A stretch of DNA of 64,000 nt from Treponema sp. (GTDB lineage: Bacteria; Spirochaetota; Spirochaetia; Treponematales; Treponemataceae): assembly GCA_024402695.1 (NCBI GenBank), contig JAKSTG010000008.1, forward strand, positions 29,551 through 93,550, in the 5' to 3' direction. Below, piece after piece: positions 55,189-63,392 of this stretch (its first letter is position 1; every line of letters starts with the position of its first letter). Position numbers and translations under genes: made by a program. The notes beneath the pieces were generated by a model, which was given only the letters and a program-made list of their open reading frames with translations, was not told the DNA's origin and ran no database searches.

Positions 55189-55313
55189 GGACTTAAGAAA
55201 TAGTCCATTTCCCACCACCATACTCCATTTCAGTCTAAAATCGCCCTTTTCTCCCACTTTACCACGGAAATTCGGAGTTTTCAAGCAAAATTCACTCCAC
55301 TGGGCTCCATCGT

Positions 55314-55694
55314 CCTCCAGGTTTTCCTTACATTTTTTGGTTACATTTACAGAAATAAGTCAAAAACCTGGAGGAAACTGAAGGTTTTACAACTTTTTTT
55401 TCAGCAAAAAAACATCAAATTTTTCCGAAAATTTTGATTTTCTTCAAAAACTTCTCTTTCAGATCAAAATTGACCTCTCACCCCATAACCTGGAGGTTTC
55501 TTACCTAACTTACACTTAACCTGTTTTCTTAATGAAAAATTGAAAATCGGGTAATTAAGTCGCTTTTTTATGGAGATAGTAAAAAACCTGGAGGTTTAGT
55601 AAGGACCAATTTTGTCAAAATTTGGTGGGAGAAATTAATCGACCTCTTACATCTTATCCTAGTGGTCGGAGAAAAAATCCATAAAACCTGATGG
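55314..55694. repeat. Cluster of AACCTGGAGG-type repeats in a 700-bp non-coding region
   Basis: Core AACCTGGAGG at 55314-55323 (reverse), 55365-55376, 55487-55498, 55585-55596 and a variant at 55685-55694 (AACCTGATGG). Another variant is near 55657 (TATCCTAGTGGT). The two extended units share GACCTCTYAC about 17 bp before the core (55472 and 55641). Several copies are near-palindromes (AACCT-NN-AGGTT). No believable ORF, tRNA or CRISPR structure explains the 55011-55758 region. Confidence 0.7.
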
Positions 55695-55746
55695 TCGTTT
55701 CAAATGTGAATAAAATATTACAGTAAATCTAAATTAATGAATGTGC

Positions 55747-55752
55747 TATAAT
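55747..55752 (+). promoter_or_regulatory. -10 element of rhodanese gene, leaderless type
   Basis: TATAAT, then TTTTCC and ATG 55759 (6-nt gap). No ribosome binding site. Confidence 0.6.
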
Positions 55753-55758
55753 TTTTCC

Positions 55759-56175
55759 ATGAAGAAATTTTTATTTGTTTCTATCTTTTTAAATCTCGTA
55801 CTAATTGCCTGTTTCGCAAAAGAAGTCAAAATCAAGGAGGCTGTTGTGAACACATTTAAATCTGTTTCCATGCAAGAAGGTATAAAGCTCATGGCCGATG
55901 ATAAAGATTTTATTCTTCTTGATGTCCGGACTCCTGAGGAGTTTGCCAGCGGCCATATTCCAGGGGCTGTTCAACTTACAAATGAAACTTTTACAAAGGA
56001 AGACGCTGAGAAAGTTATAAAGAATAAAAAGCAGAGTATTTATGTGTACTGCCGGTCAGGAAGAAGATCAAAACAAAGCAGCCAAAAGCTGGTAGAGTTT
56101 GGGTATGTGAATGTAATTGAGATTGGCGGGATTCTGGAGTACGCGGAAAAGTTGGAGAGAAATGAAACAAAATAA
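55759..56175 (+). CDS. Exported rhodanese-domain protein
   Basis: 138 residues with a signal peptide (FLNLVLIACFAK; the Cys may make it a lipoprotein). Rhodanese domain: LLDVRTPEEFASGHIPGAVQ and VYCRSGRRSKQSS with the catalytic Cys loop. It would handle persulfide sulfur in the periplasm. I start at ATG 55759, as the ATG at 55741 lies upstream of the -10 box. It overlaps the next gene by 14 nt, so a tight operon of five genes runs to 57664. Confidence 0.85.
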   Translation: MKKFLFVSIFLNLVLIACFAKEVKIKEAVVNTFKSVSMQEGIKLMADDKDFILLDVRTPEEFASGHIPGAVQLTNETFTKEDAEKVIKNKKQSIYVYCRSGRRSKQSSQKLVEFGYVNVIEIGGILEYAEKLERNETK

Positions 56176-56728
56176 TTTTCCACAACAAACACACTTCCTC
56201 GGAGTTTTAATTCCAAGAGATCTTACACTTACTCTAGAAGATTGCCGAAGATACATGAACGAAGCTTTCGGCTGCAAATCAGGATACGGAACTCCAATTC
56301 ATGTAACTCTGGTTCCACCATTTCATCTTCCAGAACGATTCACAACTGCAGATTTAGTACGGGCAATTGAAGATGACGTTCTGCCTCTGGCTGATCAGTT
56401 AAAGTTTGATGCACACATCAACAACTTCGACGCTTTTGGTGACAGAACAATTTTTGCAAAAGTTATTCATGATGATAAATGGACTGCACTTAGAGATAAA
56501 GTTCTTTCCGCAGTTTTAAAGGCCGTACCCGGTTGTACTAAAAAAGACCAGCGCCCTTTCCAACCACATCTTACCGTTGCCAATCGTGACATTCCGGCCG
56601 GAGCTTCTGTACCTGCACTTGAAGTAATGAACGAGCTAAACCTGGTGGAAGATTTTCCGGTAGATAATGTTACAATTTTTGAGCGCAAAGGCGGAAAGTG
56701 GGTTCCTGCCTGGAGTGGAGAGTTATAA
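56162..56728 (+). CDS. 2H phosphoesterase (2'-5' RNA ligase/LigT-like)
   Basis: 188 residues. Two HxT motifs, IHVTLVPPFHL and HLTVANRD, are the catalytic histidines of the 2H superfamily. It probably opens or cleaves 2',3'-cyclic phosphate or related bonds on RNA or nucleotides. GGAG precedes ATG 56162, inside the rhodanese gene. Its stop overlaps the next small ORF (TAATG). Confidence 0.85.
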   Translation: MKQNNFPQQTHFLGVLIPRDLTLTLEDCRRYMNEAFGCKSGYGTPIHVTLVPPFHLPERFTTADLVRAIEDDVLPLADQLKFDAHINNFDAFGDRTIFAKVIHDDKWTALRDKVLSAVLKAVPGCTKKDQRPFQPHLTVANRDIPAGASVPALEVMNELNLVEDFPVDNVTIFERKGGKWVPAWSGEL

Positions 56729-56802
56729 TGAAAATAGCTGCCATTACTTTTGGAGTAGCAGGATTAGTAATGTTGATTCGGAACAAAAAGGAAAATAAAT
56801 GA
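56728..56802 (+). CDS. 24-residue membrane microprotein
   Basis: Reads MKIAAITFGVAGLVMLIRNK then KENK and stops. One hydrophobic helix and a basic tail. The ATG overlaps the 2H gene stop (TAATG) and its TGA overlaps the next start (ATGA), so it is coupled on both sides. That placement argues for real translation. No homologue can be named. Confidence 0.6.
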   Translation: MKIAAITFGVAGLVMLIRNKKENK

Positions 56803-57332
56803 TTGTCCTGATTGGTGGTGCAAGTCATGTTGGTAAAACACTGATTTCGCAAAAACTTATAGAAAAATATCATTATCCTTGTACCAGTTTAGATCATCTG
56901 AAGATGGGGTTTATCAGAACTGGACGAACGGAACTGACAGTAGAAGATGATTCTGAAATGAAATTTTTTCTCTGGCCTTTTGCTGCAGAAATGATAAAGA
57001 CTGCCATTGAAAATAATCAGAATATGATTTTAGAAGGCTGCTATATTCCAAAGGAATGGAAGATTAGTTTCACCCAAGAATATCTAAAAGAAATTCGCGC
57101 TGTATTTCTAGTAATGAGCGAAAAGTATCTTAGAAATCATTTTGAAAATCTATCAAAATACGCAAATATAATAGAAAATCGAATTGAAGATGAAATAAAT
57201 CTGGAACGACTTATTGAATGGAACAATGAGTTTAAAAATGACTGTTTAGAAAATGGAACACCATTTATTGAAATTGACGAAGAATATAATATTGATGAAA
57301 TAATGAGGAGGATAAAATCTATATGCCAATGA
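56799..57332 (+). CDS. P-loop nucleoside/small-molecule kinase-like protein
   Basis: 177 residues. Walker A GGASHVGKTLIS at the N-terminus, a short kinase-type fold with SLDHLKMGFIRTGR and a later ILEGCYIPKEW strand (Walker B-like region). Resembles small AAA/adenylate-kinase-type P-loop enzymes such as 2-phosphoglycerate kinase-like proteins; substrate unknown. It begins within the microprotein stop and overlaps the tautomerase gene by 10 nt. Confidence 0.75.
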   Translation: MIVLIGGASHVGKTLISQKLIEKYHYPCTSLDHLKMGFIRTGRTELTVEDDSEMKFFLWPFAAEMIKTAIENNQNMILEGCYIPKEWKISFTQEYLKEIRAVFLVMSEKYLRNHFENLSKYANIIENRIEDEINLERLIEWNNEFKNDCLENGTPFIEIDEEYNIDEIMRRIKSICQ

Positions 57333-57664
57333 TTAAAGTCGAGACTACAGTAAGTCTTCCAACAGAAAGAAGAGATGTATTGAAAGCTGAACTTGGAAAA
57401 GCCATCAGCATTATGGGAAAACCAGAAAGCTACCTTATGATTAATCTTGTTGATAATCAAGATTTGTACTTTGGCGGAAAGAAGATGGATAAGGGGGCAT
57501 TTGTAGAAGTAAAAGCTCTCGGAAATATCGACGCCGACCAGAGTGATAAGATGACAGCAAAAGTTTGCGAGATTCTGAACACGCAGTTGGGGATTCCAGG
57601 TGATGCTGTGTATGTAGCGTATTTCGGAACCAGTAACTGGGGATGGGATGGAGGGAATTTTTAA
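57323..57664 (+). CDS. MIF/phenylpyruvate-tautomerase family protein
   Basis: 113 residues. Pro-2 (PMIKVETTVSL) becomes the catalytic N-terminal proline after Met removal. SYLMINLVDNQDLYFGG and the C-terminal NWGWDGGNF match MIF (YINYYDMN; NVGWN). It would tautomerise a keto acid or act in redox, as MIF does. Last gene of the five-gene operon. ATG 57323 follows an AGGAGG at 57305-57310. Confidence 0.88.
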   Translation: MPMIKVETTVSLPTERRDVLKAELGKAISIMGKPESYLMINLVDNQDLYFGGKKMDKGAFVEVKALGNIDADQSDKMTAKVCEILNTQLGIPGDAVYVAYFGTSNWGWDGGNF

Positions 57665-57668
57665 TAAG

Positions 57669-57758
57669 AGGGGAAAGTATTCCCCTGGCTGCAGCCCGCT
57701 CCGCGGTCTTCCGCCACCCCTTCTGCGGGTCTCAATCGCCGGCCCGCAACGCCCGGCT
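57669..57758. repeat. GC-rich repeat element C
   Basis: Starts with hairpin AGGGGAA-AGTA-TTCCCCT (57669-57686), then a GC-rich tract with GCGG/CCGC and GCGGG/CCCGC pairs. In reverse complement it shares ordered blocks with element B. It lies in the gap between the tautomerase and the convergent EAL gene and can act as terminator. Confidence 0.6.
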
Positions 57759-57799
57759 AAAGATGAATTATAAAAAAATGCGTATTTATGCAAAAAAAT

Positions 57800-59176
57800 T
57801 TATTCAATTTTTCCCTGATAACTTTTAAGATAATTCTCAAAACCATCAACACTTATTGGTTCTGAAAAATAGAATCCTTGAATCAAATCACAAGAATTAT
57901 TTCTAAGTATTTCTAATTGAGACCGATTCTCAACTCCTTCTGCTACAATTTTTAACTCACGTCTTTTACCAATATAAATAATACCTAAAACAATTGCATC
58001 ATCTTTTTCAATTTTATCAATTAATTTCTTATCTATTTTTATTACATCTATTGGTAGATCGGAGAGTGCTCCTAATGATGAATATCCAGATCCAAAATCA
58101 TCCATTTCTATATAAAAATTCTCACTCTTGAGTCTCTTTAAAAGTTTAATAAGATCTTCAATTTTTATTTCGCATTCAGTCTCTGTTACTTCATAATGGA
58201 TGTATTTATGATCAATTCCATAACTATCTACTATCTGAATCTGTTTTTCAACTAATTCCTCATCCATAAAATCTTTACGAGAAAAATTTACTGATACAGG
58301 TACAATTTCTAGATTTTCATTTAGCCATCTTTTCTGATCTCTACATACTCTATCAAGTATGTAGAGATCAAGTTCAGTGATAAAACCATTTTTTTCAAAT
58401 ATTGGAATAAAATCGTTTGGAGAAATTAAAGTTCCATCAGGACGTTTCCATCTAACCAAAGCTTCAGCTCCAGCAAGATACTCACTTCTTGTTGCATGTT
58501 TTGGTTGATAGAAAACATGGAATTCTCCATTTTTTAATGCTGATTCCATGTTTTCTTCAAGTTCATGTACCTTCTTTTCTTCTTCAAGAGAACTTTCATC
58601 ATACTCAGCATAACATACATTATATTGATCTTTAATTTTATTAATTGAACTAAAGGCTCTCGCACAACTAAGTACTACCGGTTGATTCTTATCGATAGGT
58701 GCGTATAGCCCAACCTTTAGTATTTGATTTGGAATGGGCGAAGATTTCATAATTCGTTCTGGATGATATTGAATATTCCTTTTTTTCTTGTTTGAACTTT
58801 CGATCAAAACAACAAAATGATCCCCTCCAAAACAACCTATAAGAGGTTCTTTTTCATATAAAGACTGAAGCTTAGATGCAATAAACTTTAACAGTTCATT
58901 GCATTTTTCTTCTCCATAAAGGGCATTGGTAGTTCTAAAGTCATGAAGATTATATGCTAATATACCATATTGCTTTGTGATTGGACTTGCTTTGATAATA
59001 TCTTCTGCCTGAAGCAAAAATAAATCTCTTGTGTAGAGCCCTGTAACATCATCATGAAACCGCTCAATAAGGGTATGAAAAATAACCTCTATTTGTTTGT
59101 TAGTCAATTCAAGTTTGACTTTATTATCTTTACCTTTCTTTCGTGTAGAACTTTTTACTTTTTGTTTTTTAAACAT
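57800..59176 (-). CDS. c-di-GMP phosphodiesterase with degenerate GGDEF and intact EAL
   Basis: 458 residues from ATG 59176 (AAGG upstream; the longer reading to 59254 is AT-rich and improbable). The GGDEF domain reads FGGDHFVVL, so cyclase activity is unlikely. The EAL domain has AEALVRW, VNFSRKDF, HYEVTETE, EMDDFGSGYSS and IVAEGVENRSQLEIL, so the metal and catalytic residues are present. It should hydrolyse c-di-GMP and oppose the cyclase at 46010. The first 25 residues are Lys-rich; no membrane helix. Confidence 0.87.
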   Translation of the reverse strand: MFKKQKVKSSTRKKGKDNKVKLELTNKQIEVIFHTLIERFHDDVTGLYTRDLFLLQAEDIIKASPITKQYGILAYNLHDFRTTNALYGEEKCNELLKFIASKLQSLYEKEPLIGCFGGDHFVVLIESSNKKKRNIQYHPERIMKSSPIPNQILKVGLYAPIDKNQPVVLSCARAFSSINKIKDQYNVCYAEYDESSLEEEKKVHELEENMESALKNGEFHVFYQPKHATRSEYLAGAEALVRWKRPDGTLISPNDFIPIFEKNGFITELDLYILDRVCRDQKRWLNENLEIVPVSVNFSRKDFMDEELVEKQIQIVDSYGIDHKYIHYEVTETECEIKIEDLIKLLKRLKSENFYIEMDDFGSGYSSLGALSDLPIDVIKIDKKLIDKIEKDDAIVLGIIYIGKRRELKIVAEGVENRSQLEILRNNSCDLIQGFYFSEPISVDGFENYLKSYQGKIE

Positions 59177-59298
59177 TTTAAATACCTTTTTTAAATTTAT
59201 ATACGTTATTATATCATAAAAAATATCCTGATAACATATGTAACACAAAGTCAAGGTAACTATAATCTTTTAATGAGAGGTTTAACACTTATAACCTA

Positions 59299-59697
59299 TT
59301 ACAAAATCTCTTCAATTTTATCCAAAATCAACTGATCAGCAGGCAACCAATCAACCGAGCGTAAGGTTTCCTTATTCACCCATTTAGCAGCTTCATGTTC
59401 CAGCAGTTTCAAATCTCCTGAAACAATAGTGCACAAAATACAATGCATTGTCAGATGAAAAGTTGGATAATCATAGTCCACTACCCCAAGGATTCTTTCA
59501 GCTCGAACTTCTGTTGCTAATTCTTCACGGATCTCACGAACGATGCATTGTTCTGGAGTTTCACCAGGTTCAAGTTTTCCTCCTGGGATCTCCCATCCGC
59601 CTTTGAAGTCGCCGTATCCACGCTGAGTTGCAAAGATTTCTTTTATACCATTATTTTCACGCAAGATAATTGCGCCACTTACTGTTACTTGTTTCAT
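59299..59697 (-). CDS. Nudix hydrolase (MutT-like), copy 2, paired with the helicase
   Basis: 132 residues with Nudix box GGKLEPGETPEQCIVREIREEL. Nearly identical to the copy at 50795 in its C-terminal half. It starts 2 nt after the helicase stop, so it is co-translated with it. It may hydrolyse a modified or damaged nucleotide made or sensed by the system. Function in the pair is inferred. Confidence 0.9.
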   Translation of the reverse strand: MKQVTVSGAIILRENNGIKEIFATQRGYGDFKGGWEIPGGKLEPGETPEQCIVREIREELATEVRAERILGVVDYDYPTFHLTMHCILCTIVSGDLKLLEHEAAKWVNKETLRSVDWLPADQLILDKIEEIL

Positions 59698-59699
59698 TT

Positions 59700-62660
59700 C
59701 TATTCCTCCACTTTTGTGCGGTCAACATCAGTAATAAAATCGTTATATAAATCTGCTGGAACTTCTGGAATTGCAAAGTTCATTGTTACAGGGCAATTAC
59801 CTTTTGCTGTTCCTGGCATTGTTGACACTTCGCCTAAATAAATGAACTCCTGTGGAATACCTTCAACTTCCTTAAACTTTCGGACAAATAAATGAAGATG
59901 AGTGTGACGGGCTGTATTATCAATTACATCAAGACCACGGTCACTATCTTGAGTCATGTTATTTGGAGACTGCCATTGGAAAACATTTGAAGTAATAAAC
60001 TTGTCGTGATAATTGATTTCTTCGCGAATGTCATCTGCTTTGTATAAATCTACAAAAATGAAATATTGAGGTTTTGCACTTGTGAGTAATCCGGAACCAC
60101 GGAAGGAACTGTGGATTTTTTCGTAATTACAAAGTGGAGCAATACTTCGCATTGAATATTTTCCATAAGGTTTCAAAAATGGGAATCCAAAATCGGTTCG
60201 GCCAAATTCTTCATCATATCTTAATAAGGCATATTCAATATAATCATTTATCCATTTACAGATTTCTTCTTTGTTTTGTGCAGAGAAAAGATTTGTTACA
60301 TTCTGGTTTAATGAAATTATGTTTCCATCAAAGTTCATGATTACATCGCCGTAAGTTTTTTCTTCTGTAGAATCAAAGAACTTTCCGGCCAAAAAGTTGC
60401 AGGCATTCAGGATGTTTTCTTCTTTGCAGTAATCAACATATTTCTTCAAACTGTTTTTAATTTCTTCTATTGTTGTTGAATGATTTTCGTTTGATATAAG
60501 ATTATTTATGATGCACCATTCTTCAATTCGTTTTGCAGGAAGAAGGGAATCTAAGAGTCGTATAAAAGTGCCAAAAGCTTTACTCTGGGAAAGTTGATTT
60601 AGATTAACTGATTCTTCGGATGTAATTTCATTTTCGCTACTGGTAACAAATTCAAAATATGAATGATATTGCAGTGTCGAACCCTTTTTGATTTTGCTAA
60701 ATACACATGGATCCAAATCAGAACCGTGCTTAATATAATCAGTCAGATAAGGCATGCGGTTTCCATTATCTTTTCTAAAAACAAAATAAGCTTTTTTCTG
60801 ATTCACATCTGACATAAACTTTTCTTTATCAATTTGATTCAGAATCTGCTCTTTTACAATTTTATCAAAATGAATAAATGTATCGCCTGGAATATCAATA
60901 AAATCTGTAGCAACCTCACGAAGACGAGTTTTCTTATCAGGATTTGGATCTTTTGAGAAAACGCTAGTCATCAAGAATGATTTTTGATAGTTACCGATAA
61001 AATCTAAAACGGTAAGGAATTCTTTTCCTTTGATTTTACGAAGACCACGACCAAGCTGCTGTGTAAATACAATTGAAGATTGAGTTGGACGGAGCATTAA
61101 AACAAGATTTACATCCTGAACATCAATACCTTCATTAAAAATATCACGCGAGAAAATATATTGGAGTTTTGAATCATCATCTTCCAGCTGCTGTAAATAT
61201 TTCTGTCGTTCTGAAACTGAGTTTTCACCAGAAAGAGCAATGGCAGAACCTTCGCCAAGTTTCTTATTAAATTCATCAGCCATAAACTTTGCATGTTCAA
61301 CAGTTGCACAGAAACCTAAACACTTAGTCTTGTCTCCATCATGACCATAAAACTTAATCTTTTCAAAAATATAATCTGCACGATTAGTTTTCATAAGCAT
61401 GCGGGCAACTTCATTAAGATATTCTTCGCCATCATCGGGTGAATGAGTAAGTTTTGAATAATCAATTCCTTCCACATCAGTAATCCCAAAATAGTGGAAA
61501 GGACAAACCAAGTCTTTTTCAAGAGAATCACGAAGACGGATATTTACGGCGCGGTTAAAATCAAAAATACTAAAAATATCTTTTCCATCAGTTCGGTCAG
61601 GAGTTGCTGTAAGGCCAAGCAGGAACTTTGGTTTAAAGTAATTTAAGATTTTTGTATAAGAATTATCTGCGGCGTGATGTGCTTCATCAATGATAATGTA
61701 ATCAAATTCATCAGGAGCAAAATCTTCAAGATGAAGGGCAAGTGTGCTTTCTGTTACAAAAAGATATTTGCTGTTTTTATTTCCCTTTGAACCTTCATAG
61801 CGATCTGAAGAATAATCAGGAATAGTTTTACCAAGAACGTTATCAAAAGATTCTTGAGCTTTAATAAGAATGTCGCCACGGTGAACAACAAACAATGCTT
61901 TTTTAGGATTAACCTGCATTGCATCAAAAACAGACATGTAAGTTTTACCAGTTCCTGTTGCTGCAATTGCCAAAGCTTTAGTTTGATTCATCTTGCGCAG
62001 TGTATTTAATTTTGCAATGGCTTCGCTTTGCATTTCGTTAGGTTTAATTACTTTTTCTTCAAAACTGAAAACATCTTTGTGTTCTTTCTGAACTTTTTTA
62101 ATTCCGGCAAGATAATCACGGTATTGAATTAAAAACTCATCAGAAAAATCTTTGGAGTGAGGATCATTCCAAAGTTCATAGAATTCTTCCAGAACAGATT
62201 TTGCAAAGACACCTGGTTCCCGGTTTTCTAAAACCTCTTCGTTATTGATGACATTCCATTCAACATTTTTTTTGAAAGCCGCACCAGAAATATTTGATGA
62301 ACCAATAATGATTGTCCATTTTTCTTTGTTGTTTTCTTCAGTATTCAAAAAGAGATAACCTTTTGCATGAAAGCCCTGGTCGCTGGTAGAAGTAAAAATC
62401 TTAAGCTGGACATTTTCAAAAGAATTGAGCATCTCAAGAGCCTGAGGCTGAGTAACGTTTATGTAAGTAGAAGCAAGAATCTGGCCTTTTACGCCCTTAG
62501 CATTTAATTCTTTAAGAAGATCCATTAAAAGCTGAACACCACTTATACGAATAAACGAAACACAGATTTTAAACTCAGTACAAGAAGAAAGATTTTCAGT
62601 GAGAGTAGTAAGAAAGTTTTTGTTTATTTCATTGGTAACAAGCTGATTCGCGATGCTCAT
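59700..62660 (-). CDS. PLD-nuclease/DEAD-box helicase with DUF3427-like C-terminus
   Basis: 986 residues. N-terminal phospholipase-D-like domain with HAKGYLF (about 99) and IGSSNISGAAF; SF2 helicase with Walker A AATGTGKTYMS (~238), DEAH-type IIDEAHHAAD (~325), LGLTATPDRTDG, and motif VI TQQLGRGLRKIKG; then a ~400-residue C-terminal region like DUF3427. The layout matches type III-like restriction/SSL2-type helicases found in defence islands (known family). It likely cuts or remodels DNA. It forms a two-gene unit with Nudix copy 2. No strong ribosome binding site at ATG 62660. Confidence 0.82.
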   Translation of the reverse strand: MSIANQLVTNEINKNFLTTLTENLSSCTEFKICVSFIRISGVQLLMDLLKELNAKGVKGQILASTYINVTQPQALEMLNSFENVQLKIFTSTSDQGFHAKGYLFLNTEENNKEKWTIIIGSSNISGAAFKKNVEWNVINNEEVLENREPGVFAKSVLEEFYELWNDPHSKDFSDEFLIQYRDYLAGIKKVQKEHKDVFSFEEKVIKPNEMQSEAIAKLNTLRKMNQTKALAIAATGTGKTYMSVFDAMQVNPKKALFVVHRGDILIKAQESFDNVLGKTIPDYSSDRYEGSKGNKNSKYLFVTESTLALHLEDFAPDEFDYIIIDEAHHAADNSYTKILNYFKPKFLLGLTATPDRTDGKDIFSIFDFNRAVNIRLRDSLEKDLVCPFHYFGITDVEGIDYSKLTHSPDDGEEYLNEVARMLMKTNRADYIFEKIKFYGHDGDKTKCLGFCATVEHAKFMADEFNKKLGEGSAIALSGENSVSERQKYLQQLEDDDSKLQYIFSRDIFNEGIDVQDVNLVLMLRPTQSSIVFTQQLGRGLRKIKGKEFLTVLDFIGNYQKSFLMTSVFSKDPNPDKKTRLREVATDFIDIPGDTFIHFDKIVKEQILNQIDKEKFMSDVNQKKAYFVFRKDNGNRMPYLTDYIKHGSDLDPCVFSKIKKGSTLQYHSYFEFVTSSENEITSEESVNLNQLSQSKAFGTFIRLLDSLLPAKRIEEWCIINNLISNENHSTTIEEIKNSLKKYVDYCKEENILNACNFLAGKFFDSTEEKTYGDVIMNFDGNIISLNQNVTNLFSAQNKEEICKWINDYIEYALLRYDEEFGRTDFGFPFLKPYGKYSMRSIAPLCNYEKIHSSFRGSGLLTSAKPQYFIFVDLYKADDIREEINYHDKFITSNVFQWQSPNNMTQDSDRGLDVIDNTARHTHLHLFVRKFKEVEGIPQEFIYLGEVSTMPGTAKGNCPVTMNFAIPEVPADLYNDFITDVDRTKVEE

Positions 62661-62738
62661 AACTGCAGCTTACCAGGAATTTAGGAGTTGGACCAGATCA
62701 AATAGTTCAAATTAAGAAACACATGGTATAATCTCTAT

Positions 62739-62801
62739 ATGTCCCTGGAGCAAATATTTCTTTCCCAAAACGGCAGAAAACTTTCCTTGGATAGATATTG
62801 A
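62739..62801 (+). pseudogene. 20-codon leaderless mini-ORF or gene remnant
   Basis: TATAAT (62727-62732) is followed by CTCTAT and ATG 62739 (6-nt gap). The frame MSLEQIFLSQNGRKLSLDRY ends at a TGA. Given the truncated GNAT copy at 51516 with the same promoter layout, it may be the 5' end of a lost gene; a true microprotein is possible. Confidence 0.35.
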
Positions 62802-62864
62802 TGCCTTCAAGTTGATTTTTCTTTGAGTGATAAGTTTTCTTTTTTCTTAGTTATTTATAATACT

Positions 62865-63290
62865 TTAATTAACTCTAACTTTACCGACACACTTTTTCAC
62901 TTTTACTGAAGGACCAGCTGCAATCCCAGGTTTGTGTGCTACATCAGGAAGATAGATTGCATAGCTGCCTTCTGTCAGTTCCATTCGAGCCATTGTTGTT
63001 GCATCATTCCAGAACATCACATCCTTTTCTTCGCTGTATTCTGTTTTCATAGTACATGACGAAACTGGTGCTATATCGATTGCTTCTTTTCCGCGCACAA
63101 TCATCTGAATATCCGCATATTTTCTGTGTGATTCGAATTTGCAGTCTTCAACTGCCTTTGTTTCATACTCCTGAACTGAATAATAAAAATCTTCATCTAC
63201 TTCGTATTTTCCAGTTTCCATTTCTTCGATATTCAGACTTTTAAGGTAAGCAACTGCTTTATCCAGTTTTTCCTGTAATGTCATTTTCAT
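62865..63290 (-). CDS. YhcH/YjgK/YiaL-family (DUF386) protein
   Basis: 141 residues. FESHRKYADIQMIVRGKEAIDIAP and YLPDVAHKPGIA carry the conserved His/Glu metal-binding set of the cupin-like YiaL fold. Family members are implicated in sialic acid or other sugar-acid metabolism. AGAAGGAG precedes the ATG. No sialic acid genes lie in the window. Confidence 0.87.
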   Translation of the reverse strand: MKMTLQEKLDKAVAYLKSLNIEEMETGKYEVDEDFYYSVQEYETKAVEDCKFESHRKYADIQMIVRGKEAIDIAPVSSCTMKTEYSEEKDVMFWNDATTMARMELTEGSYAIYLPDVAHKPGIAAGPSVKVKKCVGKVRVN

Positions 63291-63392
63291 TTATTTTTAC
63301 ACTCCTTCTAATTTTTAATTTCACTTCAAAAAATTCTACTTCTTCACCTAATGGACCATAAGTAATTTTTATAATTAGTCCTTCGGCTTTGG

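Noticed and set aside
55149..55270. A complete tRNA gene on the minus strand
   Set aside because: No 5' acceptor, D arm or anticodon 5' stem can be paired within normal tRNA length.
55184..55381. Plus-strand ORF of 65 codons in the repeat region
   Set aside because: It begins in the tRNA remnant, includes repeat copies and has no ribosome binding site or -10 box.
55314..55694. Repeat cluster as a CRISPR array
   Set aside because: Copies are only 10-12 bp, in both orientations and irregularly spaced; no cas genes nearby.
50417..57758. GC-rich elements as integron attC sites in a cassette array
   Set aside because: The gene mix resembles treponemal cassettes, but I could not find paired RYYYAAC/GTTRRRY core sites at the element ends, several genes overlap or lie on opposite strands, and no integrase gene is present.
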